Of a stretch of 64,000 nt of DNA, positions 10,814 to 21,224 are shown one piece after another. The stretch is from positions 11,781,501 through 11,845,500 of the forward strand of contig JAPQWV010000017.1 in the NCBI GenBank assembly GCA_027422505.1. Reading direction: 5' to 3'. Origin of the DNA: Craterostigma plantagineum. Taxonomy: Eukaryota > Streptophyta > Magnoliopsida > Lamiales > Linderniaceae. How positions within the stretch are numbered: position 1 is the first letter of the stretch; the number at the start of each line of letters is the position of its first letter. The notes under the pieces are model-generated. The model was not told the origin of the DNA. It was given only the letters and a program-made list of their open reading frames with translations, and did not search any database. Position numbers and translations under genes: made by a program.

Positions 10814-13480
10814 ATGGATCGCTATCCAACATATAATCACATATACGAGAAATCCTTATACCTCAATGTCCATGACACGAACTTCCAATTGGACCTGGCC
10901 ACCTTCCGGTGTCCAGACGACATTATCGTGTCAATCCTTCAAGGCCATCCACTATGGCATGGACTTCCCGTGACGGCATCAGTGCCGATGGTCTACCTCC
11001 AGCAGTTTTGGGGGATGATCAAGAGCATCATCTTGGACGGGAGATACCATTTCACGACGGTTGTAGGGACGAGGTACATCTGCATGGGCAAGAACGAGTT
11101 CAGAACTCTACTTGACCTCCCTCACAGCCAAAACTGCGACCCCCTCCCATCAGATGAAGAACTGGTGGGATTTCCTTCAAATGGGTTACCGTCCGCCGCT
11201 CACCAAGCTCGCTCAGGTTCAAAGCAACGGTATCCCTCACCCATGGAAGACACTGTTCGGGATCGTGAACAAGTGTCTATCTCCGAAGCACGCCGGCTTC
11301 GACAAGGGCAACGGCCACATCCTCTGGATTTTTCACGGAGTCGTGTTCTCGCGAAATTACGATTTCGCCCAGCTGATCTGGAACGACCTTGCAGAACAGA
11401 TCAGACAAAAGGAGAACAACCAGTCCAAGAACGTGCCGTACGCGAGATGGTTCTCCGTCATCATCCGCCAACACATGGAGATGTACGCGCAGAACATTCC
11501 TCGCCTGCCATCGGGAGGAAACTATCAGCCGCCCCAGCTCAAATTCTTCCATAACCCAAGGCTGGTGGACCTTACACAGCCTTCAATAGCCATATCTCTC
11601 AACCTTCTTCGGCTCGCTGACCCCGCAGGCGCTGAATATCAGAGATACTGCCGAGAACATCACCTCACCAAGGAAATGATAAGAGGGCCTCCAGCAGATG
11701 TACACATGAGCCCTCCCCAACCGCAACAACACCAAAGCCCAGAGGCCATGTTGAGTGATGAAGTCGCCCTGGAGCTCGAGCAGGAGCCTTCAACTCAGGA
11801 CGATGTCACCTTGATAGATGTTGTGGCCGCTGAGTTGGAACAAGAGGCTCCAACAGAAGAAACCATTGAGGAGGTTCTTCAACAGAAGCACAGCCCGAGA
11901 CAGAAATTGGGCAGAGCTCGCTTCCACTCGTGACGGATCAGGCTCTAGGGGATGTTGAACGTGATCCCACTCCTCGCACAGCTACACCATCCGATACGGA
12001 GTCAGATGAGGAGATTAGCCTGATAAGACGGACTCCCAAACGACTTAGTATTCAACTGGAGTCCCTCTTCCCGGCCGTCACCAACGCACCAGATACTACG
12101 CTGACCACAACGACAAGTGTTGCCGGCACTTCTTCGCTCAATCTTGAGCCGCAACCAACCAACGTGGTGTCTGGTTCGCAGGCGCAACCTGAGCCCGCCT
12201 TAACACCCATAGAGACGAATCCTCAAGATTTGACTCGAGGATTGGGTGGAAGTCTCATACAGTCACAACCTCAAGTAACTGTGAGCCAACCACAGAGTCG
12301 GTGTCTATTCAAGGGTTGATAACAGGAGGCGTCGGCACCCTTTCCTGACGAACGAGCAGTTCCAGGCTGCTCTCTCTGCCGCTGTACATTCTATGGAAGA
12401 CAAAATTACGAAGAGAGTACTCCAAGCACTCGAGGCATCCCGAAGAGATACCGAGAAAGCACCTGCCTCTGAAGGCACTTCGTCACGTATCAACCCCACA
12501 CCTCCACAACCCACACCCACCGACCCTCTAGCCACTTCCTCCATCCTCATCAATCCATACACAATCCCCGTCACCGAGCTCCACGACATTCTCCTCGCCC
12601 GTCTGATAGGCCTTTCCATCCGATCGCCGCAAGAAGAATCCCTCTATAAGCGATTGGTGGACCATCCTGAGCCACCGACTGACACCTGCCGAGGCCAAAG
12701 CTCCCACTCACGGCGCAGACACGACGATCCTGACAATCAGGACCCTCATGAGGGGGAGAAGAGGTCAAGGACATCAACAAGTGGCCAAAGACAAGGCTCG
12801 AGCGCTACGTAGACAAGCGCTGGAGCTGGTGAAACCCAAACACAAACCCACCAAACACAAACCACCCAAACTACCTACACCACGCACCGCACCGCCCATA
12901 TCGAACCACCAACCTTTCACCTCAGGACGCCTCCGTCCACACCACCGATCTACTCAAGCCCCTTGCTTCTGGAAGAAGAATCAAGTGCTGCGATGCTTGT
13001 AGCTCTAGCAGCTACCCAAGCCACTTCCTCATTCGCTCCAAACCAATCGAGAACCTCTGGACATGGCGTCAATCCACACGAGGCCCTAGACAAGTACATC
13101 TTCGAAGGACAGTGGATGACACATTCCATGCCCGAGGAGCATCAAAGACGACGGCTTCACGACGTTCGGAGCTTTCTTCAACAAGCGTCTATAGACCTCG
13201 TAATCATAGAAGACGACGAGCTTCAAGAAGGTGAAGACTACGAGCGAGTTCTCCGAGGACCGTCCGGATCGACACGCAATGGGAAAACATCCAAATAGAA
13301 ATTCCCTTCCTAGAAGAAGTTCGTGAGAATATTTGGAGGTCTCCGGACTGAGTGAAGAAGCCGAACGAGTTCGAGCTTAGAGGGATCTCTCATTGGGATC
13401 AGCAGAAGAGGATGACCTACCTCTGGATGATGACCAAATTAGGACCTGATGTTAGGCTGGGGATGACTACTCAGCGTATA

Positions 13481-13548
13481 AGAGCCATTATAAGAGTCTC
13501 TCCCGAATAAGCCAAGAGCCATTATAAGAGTCTCTTCCGAATAAGCCA
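13481..13548 (+). repeat. 34-bp direct duplication inside the 3' ORF of copy A
   Basis: The block 13481-13514 is repeated at 13515-13548 with one change. The flank TACTCAGCGTATA occurs on both sides (13468-13480 and 13551-13563). Copies B and C lack the duplication. Confidence 0.85.
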
Positions 13549-14214
13549 ACTACTCAGCGTATACTGTGACAAAGGAGGACTTCCAACACCTCACTACATC
13601 ATCGAACGAGTGGACAGGACCCGAGAGGAACTGAGCGAGAGCGACCTGCCGTACCTCCCCGCCGATGAAGTGTACCGTCTTTATCAGCTATACGTGGAGA
13701 AGTACAAAGGTCCTCAGGGCTTCATCAAGAAAGAAGGCCTCGAAGGGCTCTATCGGTTCATGATGCGACAAGTTAAGTACTTCGCCACTCACGACCTTCG
13801 AATGGCGCTTGAGAGCAATATGAAGAAGGTCAACATGACCGCTCCGCTCAACAAAGGACCTGAGATCGAAGGGCTTCCCAACAATCACGTGCACATCAGC
13901 TTAGTCCTACTACCACAATCCAATAGCAAAGAAGAATAGGTTGATGCAGAAGACTGAGATTCATAAGTTTTGCGATGGGACGCTCAAGGTCGTCAGAAAA
14001 AACATCGAACAGAGGTTGGAAGAAATCAATCGAGATACGATGCTGAGGATCCATAGGTTCGTGAGAGAACAGCCGCTCCTAATGGAACTATTAGAAGATA
14101 TTGAGGAGCGACTGGAGCTGAGGATCACGCTGAGGAACTACGAGCATGCGCCGGGCTTGCGCAGATCGTATTACGCCCGACGAGGACAAACGGCGCGGAG
14201 ACGCAATCAAGCAC

Positions 14215-14226
14215 AAAGGGGGAGAT
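14215..14226 (+). other. Polypurine tract of copy A
   Basis: AAAGGGGGAGAT directly abuts the LTR start TGTAG. It primes plus-strand DNA synthesis. It also lies inside the last codons of the 3' ORF. Confidence 0.9.
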
Positions 14227-14577
14227 TGTAGAATACCATTTGTAATTGTGCTTGATTTCATTAGTTGTCCTTGTAATTAGGGGCGTTTTGTATAGTAGTC
14301 CTTAGATTAGGACTAGTTTGATATTTATACCAAGTTTGTTTGGTATAAATACATGTAAATCAATTGAGCTGAATAGAGAAAGTTTAGAGAATTGATCCGA
14401 AGGGCTTGCAATTCGATTTCTAGAGAGAGAAACAATAGTAACTTTCTCACTCTACTCGAATTCTCTCTCTTGTTCTTCATTTGAGTTTTTCGATCGAATT
14501 TAATTGTTTATCTAAACGATCGAATTACTATGAATTCTAGCCTAGGATCGTAGAGTTGTTAATCGTAGGACCTAACA
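14227..14577 (+). repeat. 3' LTR of copy A
   Basis: The LTR is 351 bp, from TGTAGAATACC to CCTAACA. It carries the perfect inverted repeat TTTATACCAA / TTGGTATAAA (14324-14333 and 14340-14349) overlapping TATAAATA, the likely promoter. Variants near its end (TTTATCTAAACG) are shared with copy B and differ from C. The expected target duplication would be ATACC (14578-14582), but the left flank is outside the window. Confidence 0.92.
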
Positions 14578-16392
14578 ATACCGCGGGGCAGCAAACGGCC
14601 CTTAAAAAAAATAACCCGGTTAGAACCTAAGCCTGCGTAAATGTCCCACATAAACATGCAACACAGAATTTTGACGTCGGGTGCCCGACCGACGTCACGA
14701 GCGACAATAGTCTCCAAACTATGTCGACCGTTCGTTCGCCAAATCGGCTTTCGAGGCCTTCGGTCGAACCATGCATGAGCCGTAGTTCTGATACCACTGT
14801 TGGGGTGGGCCCGATTAATCGACGCCGGCCCCCGAAACAGCGCAACGTGGCAATAGTGGGAAGCGCGTTTTGAACCGAGCGGCGTAGGGTGCCGAATTTT
14901 CGATTTTCAACATCTAAACTCGACCTAGCGCCGTTCGCTTCTCCCGAGGGTCCAAGATACTGCCCTGAGCCTCAGGAGACCACGTCTAATTCGAATTTCC
15001 CAAATCGAAATTAATACAAATTTATTCGAATTAATAATTTCGTTCCAAACTAGTTCGAATAAAGCGGCATCCGACAGCTTTTCGACTATTTGGCAACCAA
15101 AACGATTTCCGATTGATACCAAATTTTCAAGAATGATTCTACACTTCCCAGCGATCGCAACGAGGGGTCTTTTGAATCATTCTGATGTTGTTTGATATTT
15201 AGCGCAAAATCAAATCAATGGTTCGAAATTATCAATTTGACTAAAGCGGCAGTCTGCCGTCTTTCGACAGTTTGACAACCGAAATGACTTCCAATCAATA
15301 CCAGACTTTCCAGATTGATTCTACACTTCCCAACGATCGCGATGAGGGGTTTTGAATCATTCCAATGTCGTTTGGTACTTTTCGTAAAATCAAATCTGTA
15401 GGGTTTAAAATATACCTTCGTCGTACGTGATTACACCTCGTATGAGCGTCGTAGCACCTCGTCTGATTCCCGGGGCCTCCGGGCTAGATTGTCATGCTGG
15501 TATGTCCTTGATCGAGAGACTGCTCCTGATAGCTAGACACAGCTCGGTTCAGGCGTCGGGCTTCGTCTAACGATCCCGTGGCTAGAATTACGTAGCTTAA
15601 AAATTTCCAAAACCTCAACCACGTTATCTTCTTTCTTTTCTCTAGATATTTGTTGAGAGTAAAGTACCAAGTACATAGTCTCAGAAACCCCTCACGTTGT
15701 ATATATTTGTTCTCATTTTTGCATGCTCTCGTTTGTAGTAAAATTCCACTAAGGTTTGTTTATAATATTTCTGTAACACTTGGCATGCACCTTCAAAGTG
15801 AGTCACTTGCCACCTCATCTCAACCTATGTGGCAAGTCATGGAATTCTCCACATGTCCAAGACCATGCAAAATTTCAAGTAATTCCAATTTGGCTCCCGA
15901 GGTTTCTAAATTCTTAATTTAGTTCCTCAATTTTAAGTAACAAAATATTTAAATCCAATCTAATTATTTATTTACAATTGAGCCTCATTTAGTTAATTAA
16001 TTAAGCACTTAAGACAATCTTAAGTCGTAATTATTTCCGTGACCGTCTCGGAATTTAACTAAATCATCGACACCCGTGTCAACTTTGCCACTACCTCAAT
16101 GAATCTCATTCCTTAGGTTCTAAAGAAAAGACCACCATTTTCGTTCAAGTTCATTACCATTTTAAGCGCGACTCTCTAGGTCCGTCTCAACTGGCATGGG
16201 AGAAATCCACGAGTCGCGGTATTCGCCTAGCCTATCCCGCGGTACCGGACAGATCCCAGTTGAGAACGAATTTTGATCTTATCGAAATTCCGGCGAACCG
16301 ACTATAGTGTATACATTTAAATAACTCTTACGCCTTTCACTTGCGTCCCGGTAAGTGAGAGCCATGTAAATGTCAAACTCACTAACCCAACA
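14578..16392 (-). mobile_element. Fragment of an unrelated minus-strand LTR retrotransposon
   Basis: On the minus strand a primer-binding site GTGGTATCAGAA (plus 14786-14797) directly follows an LTR end CCCCAACA. The LTR probably spans 14798-16392 (plus orientation TGTTGGGG...CCCAACA, inverted termini). To the left, 14578-14785 is its leader, cut by copy A. No coding region of this element remains in the window. The right LTR boundary was chosen by terminal symmetry and is uncertain. Confidence 0.55.
15061..15425. repeat. Tandem ~182-bp duplication inside the LTR
   Basis: Two units start at AAAGCGGCA, 15061 and 15243. Both contain GATTCTACACTTCCCA, CGATCGC and GAGGGGT blocks in the same order, with about 20% differences by eye. 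Confidence 0.7.
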
Positions 16393-16855
16393 CTATGTTA
16401 TAATTGAGACCCAACCGATTATTTAAACTCCGCAACGTATCTAATACGAGCGAGCTTTGTCAAACACAATAACATTACATGTTATTCTTAACATGTTTTT
16501 AGGTAAACTGGCAACGGTCTGAGGATTATCCGCAGAGAATGAGTGCTAAATGTGGTACCGCATTTAATGCTCTGACAGTGTACGTAAAGCATTTAATGCT
16601 CTGACAGTGTACGTAAAGCACTGTCACATTAAATGTAAAGGTGAAGCCCACCTAAGCCCAATAAGCCCACTTTCAAGCCCAACATCTCTTAGATGAATTT
16701 GAAAGGGTTTAATACGTCGTCTTCTTCGTTTTAAATCCTATCATTCTCAGAGATCTTCTAAGTCCCAAAAATTCCCAAACATGAGTTAGCAAAAGCCTCA
16801 CAGTCACAAACCAAATTCCAGCCAAACATCTACTAAATCACTCATACCTCATTCA
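16393..16855. other. Non-coding stretch with a 29-bp tandem duplication
   Basis: No gene is seen. CATTTAATGCTCTGACAGTG plus nine bases is repeated head to tail at about 16561-16618. The repeat lies upstream of the decayed ORF starting at 16856 and is probably 5' flanking sequence of that retroelement ORF. Confidence 0.5.
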
Positions 16856-19800
16856 ATGGCTCCACACAAGCAAGAGATGACCAGGACTATCGTCCAGATC
16901 AACTTCGAAGACGCAACGAGAGATCAAGACACCAATTTCTTTCATGTTCTTCAAGCTCTGAAGCAAACTGAGCTTCAGAAGTTTCTCGGGAGCTCATATG
17001 AGATATATCCAGATGCTCTATGAGAGTTCTTCGACTCTGCTATCATCACCGACTAGGGGTGTGCGTGGTGCGGTTTTGGATGGTTTTTGCCAATTTCACA
17101 CCAAACCGCAATTTGCGGTTTTCCGAAAAAAGATTCTTGAATTGAGGTTTTTAAAAACCAATCCACATGTGCGGTTTTGAGCGGTTTGGACGGTTGCGGT
17201 GGGGTTTGCAGTTTTTCACTTATTGAAATAAATTACTTATATTTTAGTAAACAATACGTCCATTACTTAAGTAAAACGAAGAATCAACAAAGACATACTA
17301 CTATATTAGAACGAAAATATTGAAACAATATTAAATCATAACTTATGAGCTTATTTGACTTTGAAATATAAATAGTGGCTCGAATTTTTTATTAGTCTTT
17401 GAGTCGTACTTATTTTAACCCTTATATATTTGGGTTGTCATTCCTAAAATAAATATTTATTAATCGAAAAATGGAGTTTATATATAGTAAATAGTAAATA
17501 TATAAATAGCATAAAAATTATATATAATTATACGAAAAATTATTAATGCACTAGTAGTGCGGTTTGGTTCGATGCAGTTTGTACCAAAAATCCACACTGA
17601 GCCATTATTACGGTGCAGTTTACTACATAAAATTACACCACGGTTTAAACGGTTAATTGACGTGTACAGTGTGGTGCAGGCGGTGCGGACGGTTTTTAAG
17701 TGTTGGGCAAGGCAGGTTCGTTTGATAAGCTGACCACCGAGAAGGTTCATGCAATGGCCACAGTTCTCACCGGGGAAAAGATCAACTGGGGAGATATCAC
17801 CTTTAATACCTTGGCTGCCATGAGGCCGAACCAGAACATGCAGCTCAAAAATTATGCTCCTCAGATCTCTTACCTGCTTTATCAGAAAGTCCAAAACTTG
17901 GGGCTAGTGAAGCCTCTCACTCCCAGTCAATTGGTCACGGCCGCTTACATAAGCCAATCTGCCATGACCACCTCTCCAAAAGATACTGCTAAAGCACCAG
18001 CAAAGGAACCGGCCAAGGAACCGGCAAAAAAAAAGGCTTCAGATCAACCGTATGCGTCGAAGCCTGGCAAGAAAAAGGCGGTGGAGAAGTCTAGGCAACC
18101 CAAACCGGCCGGAAAAAGCTAGTTCTGACATCATCAAGTTCAGAATCAGATATACCCTTCAACCAGGTGGTGGCCAAGAAGAAGTGGTCAAAGACAGCCA
18201 CTAAGAAGGGCCCTATGGCACACTCTGAACAGCCAATAGTCGCTATTTTGGAACAAGCAACTAGTGGAGAGGCTGAGGTTATGGTCACATATGACAAATC
18301 GGAGACAACTCAGATTAAAGTATCAAAACCCGATGAAGTCCCAGTTACCTCATCGATTGAACCAAGGGTTCAAGCTGTCTCTAAGGAAAAGAGCAGCGTG
18401 GTGATCAAGGAACCAGAGGCCATCCAGTCAGCGCCCACTGACAAAGGCAAAGGGAAGGCTTCCAATCACTCAGTCTCCACAGAGCATCGATGAAACCACA
18501 TGGAGCCTAACCAGCGAAGAGATTGAGGAGGAAATCGCTGATCAAGTCAGGATTTTAACGATTGGGTTGCAGTCCGGTACACACCTTACAGTCGCAAGGT
18601 GTCAGCAGACCGGATGATAAGGGCCAAAAAGACTGAAAGCCAAGGTTAAATGCCTTGGCATCAAGTCAATAAAGGAACTTCTCCAGTCTACAGAAATCTA
18701 CTACCTGCTTCTCAAGATGACTACTCTGAAACGTTACATCAATGAGAGAATACAACATTTCCAGCCAGAATCAAGAAGTGCACATTATGATCTAGAAGTA
18801 ATAGACATACTGGGGCGTGAAAACTGAGCATGGAACATCGGTATGCTGTTGTCCCCAACGAAATTACTCAGATAGGACCGGTTACGACGTCAGTACAACC
18901 AATCCTCTCCGTACCGGTCCATGTATCTCAGCAAATCACATTCTCTCCAGTTTTTCAAGTCCCTCAGCCATGGCGACTAACACTCCATCAAGTCCAACTT
19001 TCACCGAAATTGCGTGAACTGGCAAATGTGTTAGTTGTGACCGGACTGCACGAGACTGAGGGGGAAATACCAATTTCTGCCGATGGAATCGGAAAATCTA
19101 TTCCGAAAGAGGCAACAACAAACATGGAAAGAGTCTCAGTGGAAGTCCAACACACCGAGGAGGAAATTCCGGTCCAGACTGATGAAACTTAGATTCCCCG
19201 TCAGAAACAACCACAACAACTGCTCCTCACTTTTGAAGAAGTTGGAGTCTCAGTGGAGTTCGAAGGGACCTGATGCAGACCTCCACTTACCAAATGCAGC
19301 TTTCACCTCGGGTCCTAACTCAGGAACAACAAACCGAAAACTACATCAGCTTCCGATTTAGCCTCCAGATCGGTACATGAACCAAAACCTTCGATGCCAT
19401 CGCCACCACAACGAAGTGTGCCGGTTTTCCCGTCAGAACCCCAAGTCCCATTCCCACAGACATAATTGCCAGCGAAACGGAAATATCCATGGTAAAAGCC
19501 ATGCATCGCTATATCATGCTAATTGAAAAGACAACTGGCATCCACAGGGAGAAGGCCAGTGAACAGTTCCACAACTTGAGAGAGAGCCTCAACCACATCC
19601 GAACTGACATCAGAGGAAGTGAGCATGTTGTAAAAGGAGAACTATCTGCGGTCAAGGCCCAGTTGGCTGAGATCGTCCAACTGCTGGCAAAATAGGGGAC
19701 CCCCAGACCGGATCGGTTAATGACAAAAAGGGGAAAGAAAGAACTGCAGGTGCTGGAACAAGCAGTACCGGGGGAACTGGGGGAAGAAGAAGGCCAGGTC

Positions 19801-20130
19801 AAACAGACAAGCCCAAACTACCAATCAACCAACTATCCTCTCGCAATCTCCACATCTCTCCACTCTCAGCTTCAGCCAACAGGATCCTAGAAGACTAAGG
19901 CTAGAGCAGCTAGTCATACCAGACGATCAACTAGTCAATCCAAGACCAACGCCGGTATCTGAAGTTGGACCACTCGAGGCCCTCTAGTAACTAAGACGTA
20001 TTGTTTGCAATCTCACTAAAGAACAGGCAGCTGATCTGATCAGAATGGTGGACCTTAAGCGAGCAGCTTACAGGAATGTCAGAACGATGAAGGAGATTCA
20101 AGAGCTAGCCAAATCTAAGGACTAGATAGG
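16856..20130 (+). pseudogene. Decayed retroelement 3' ORF of a second family (Lamiales-type), interrupted
   Basis: The ATG at 16856 opens 55 codons (MAPHKQEMTRTIVQINFED), with TGA at 17021. The frame then continues to 17053, where an insertion begins. After the insertion 17700-18122 encodes an AGSFDK…INWGDITFN…KNYAPQISYLLYQ domain and a Lys/Ala/Pro-rich tail. Lys/Thr-rich segments (18167-18493), a 120-residue piece (18830-19192) and a coiled coil (19489-19695) follow. A frame-shifted Gly/Arg/Lys-rich end reaches about 19890. From memory this architecture matches hypothetical proteins common in Gesneriaceae and other Lamiales genomes. Function is unknown. About 100 residues expected between the two halves appear lost at the insertion. 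Confidence 0.6.
17054..17699. mobile_element. Putative small non-autonomous insertion (hAT/MITE-like)
   Basis: The interrupting segment begins TAGGGGTGTGCGTGGTGCGG and is filled with GCGGTTT and CGGTTTGG motifs at both ends and AT-rich sequence between. The start resembles plant hAT-type termini. The right end does not give a clean inverted repeat or target duplication, so the class is uncertain. Confidence 0.35.
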
Positions 20131-20149
20131 CTAGCTAGACTGGTTATAA

Positions 20150-21223
20150 TTGATCGGTAGTTTGTATCAAAGTACGTTTGATAAGAATGGAAGTCCTTCT
20201 GTTTCATTAAGTTTTTCAATCTCCGGAAAGGGGAAAATCGGTAGATATCGTGAAATTAAAAAATTCAGATTAACAGTTTTGGTGATTGTACCTAACTTAA
20301 TAAGTATATTGATTAAGCCTAGAAAAATCGGATAACAGTCAGCGCTGCTAGAGACCGAGATCAAAACCGCAACCGGAAGTACACTGAAGACCGGACTACT
20401 GATTCCGAAAGTGCCACATGGTCAAAGATTCAAATTATTTAAGGCGCAGCAAGTTGAAGACTTCTAACAAACATTTAATTCAAGGCTGCCAGCAGGAGCC
20501 AAGTTGAAGTCAAGCCAAGCTTAAAAAGAAATAAAGCAAATGGCACAGCGCGAATTGCAGCAAAGACCGAACAGACCCATTTTGCGAAGAGACATTAAAT
20601 GCATTGTCTGGTACACAGAGCTATCTCACAACGATCTTCTTCATCATGGCCAGCTATAAATAGAAGAGAAGCAGGCTGAAGACCGCACGTCACCCACGAC
20701 GAACTCTTACAACAAGAGAATTAGCTCAAGCGTCAAAGTTCTTTAGCAAGAAAAGAATTAGGTGTTATCGTCACTATACTTAACCACTGCAGTTCGTAAG
20801 TGAGTCTTTCTCAAGGGACTGTAAAAAGCTCTTGAAAGAGATGGACTGTAAAAAAGTGTCTAGTGGTGTCTAGGAGTTTAGTTAGCTGAGTATAGTAGGG
20901 GATACTGTGTGAATGTAGCTAAGGAGGTCGTACAACGAGGGTTGTAAAAGTCGATTCTTCTAGTGATACCTTCCTTGCAGGGAAGAAAGGGGAGACTAGG
21001 AGTCTTTGCTCCGAACTTCCAGAAACAAACTCTGTGTTCTTTACAAGAAAACACACACGCACATCACATCGCACGACCGGTCTTGGTTCAAAACTGATCG
21101 GTATCACTTCCGCACAAGCTGCACTTAGAATATCGAGCACCGGTATCTAACCTTAACCCGTTAAGAACCGAAAAACAAGCGAGTGTTTACGCACCCCCTC
21201 TAAACACGTAACCGATCCTAACA
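20150..21223 (+). repeat. Copia-like LTR following the decayed 3' ORF
   Basis: The segment has a TATAAATA box at 20655-20662, a CTTCTAGTGATACC…GGGAAGAAAGGGG region (about 20957-20995) and an end ACACGTAACCGATCCTAACA. These are typical of plant copia LTRs from memory. The left boundary is unclear, with TGATCGGTAG near 20150 the best guess. No partner LTR is in the window, so it is either the 3' LTR of the element at 16.9-20.1 kb or a solo LTR. Confidence 0.45.
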
Positions 21224-21224
21224 A

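Larger units (their letters stand above)
10814..14231 (+). pseudogene. 3' ORF of copy A (post-pol ORF, function unknown), frameshifted
   Basis: The ATG at 10814 starts MDRYPTYNHIYEKSLYL. The N-terminal third is a compact domain with VYLQQFWGMIKSI and AGFDKGNGH motifs (to about 11690). A Pro/Gln/Thr/Glu-rich low-complexity middle follows (11700-12960). The C-terminal third is charged and helical (about 12963-14231) and ends with a Glu/Arg-rich probable coiled coil and an Arg-rich tail. A two-base deletion near 11170, further frameshifts and a TGA at 13349-13351 break it. The final TAG (14229-14231) lies within the LTR. I see no signal peptide or membrane helix, so 'envelope-like' is not supported. 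From memory the first domain resembles proteins next to copia pol genes in Asteraceae annotations (VYLQQFW versus IYMQQFW). Confidence 0.75.
1..14577 (+). mobile_element. Ty1/copia LTR retrotransposon, SIRE-like, copy A (5' end outside window)
   Basis: The order is leader, Gag, PR-IN-RT-RH, long spacer, 3' ORF, polypurine tract and LTR, all on the + strand. Integrase before reverse transcriptase is the Ty1/copia order. The first base matches about 516 bp downstream of the 5' LTR end in copy C, so roughly 870 bp of copy A (its 5' LTR and early leader) lies left of the window. Very long Gag with a coiled coil, tRNA-Met primer site, G-rich boxes and an extra 3' ORF are features known from the SIRE/Maximus (Sirevirus) lineage. 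The 351-bp LTR is short for that lineage, so the assignment is probable rather than certain. Every ORF is interrupted, so this copy cannot encode its own proteins. Confidence 0.9.

Noticed and set aside
10814..14231. Retroviral envelope protein in the 3' ORF
   Set aside because: Position fits, but no signal peptide, membrane helix or Cys-rich ectodomain is visible in any copy. Called a 3' ORF of unknown function instead.
15650..15922. 90-codon + strand ORF
   Set aside because: It lies within the putative LTR of the minus-strand element and has no recognisable protein features.
17054..17699. Complete hAT transposon
   Set aside because: No transposase, no clean terminal inverted repeats and no 8-bp duplication could be found. 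Kept only as a putative non-autonomous insertion.
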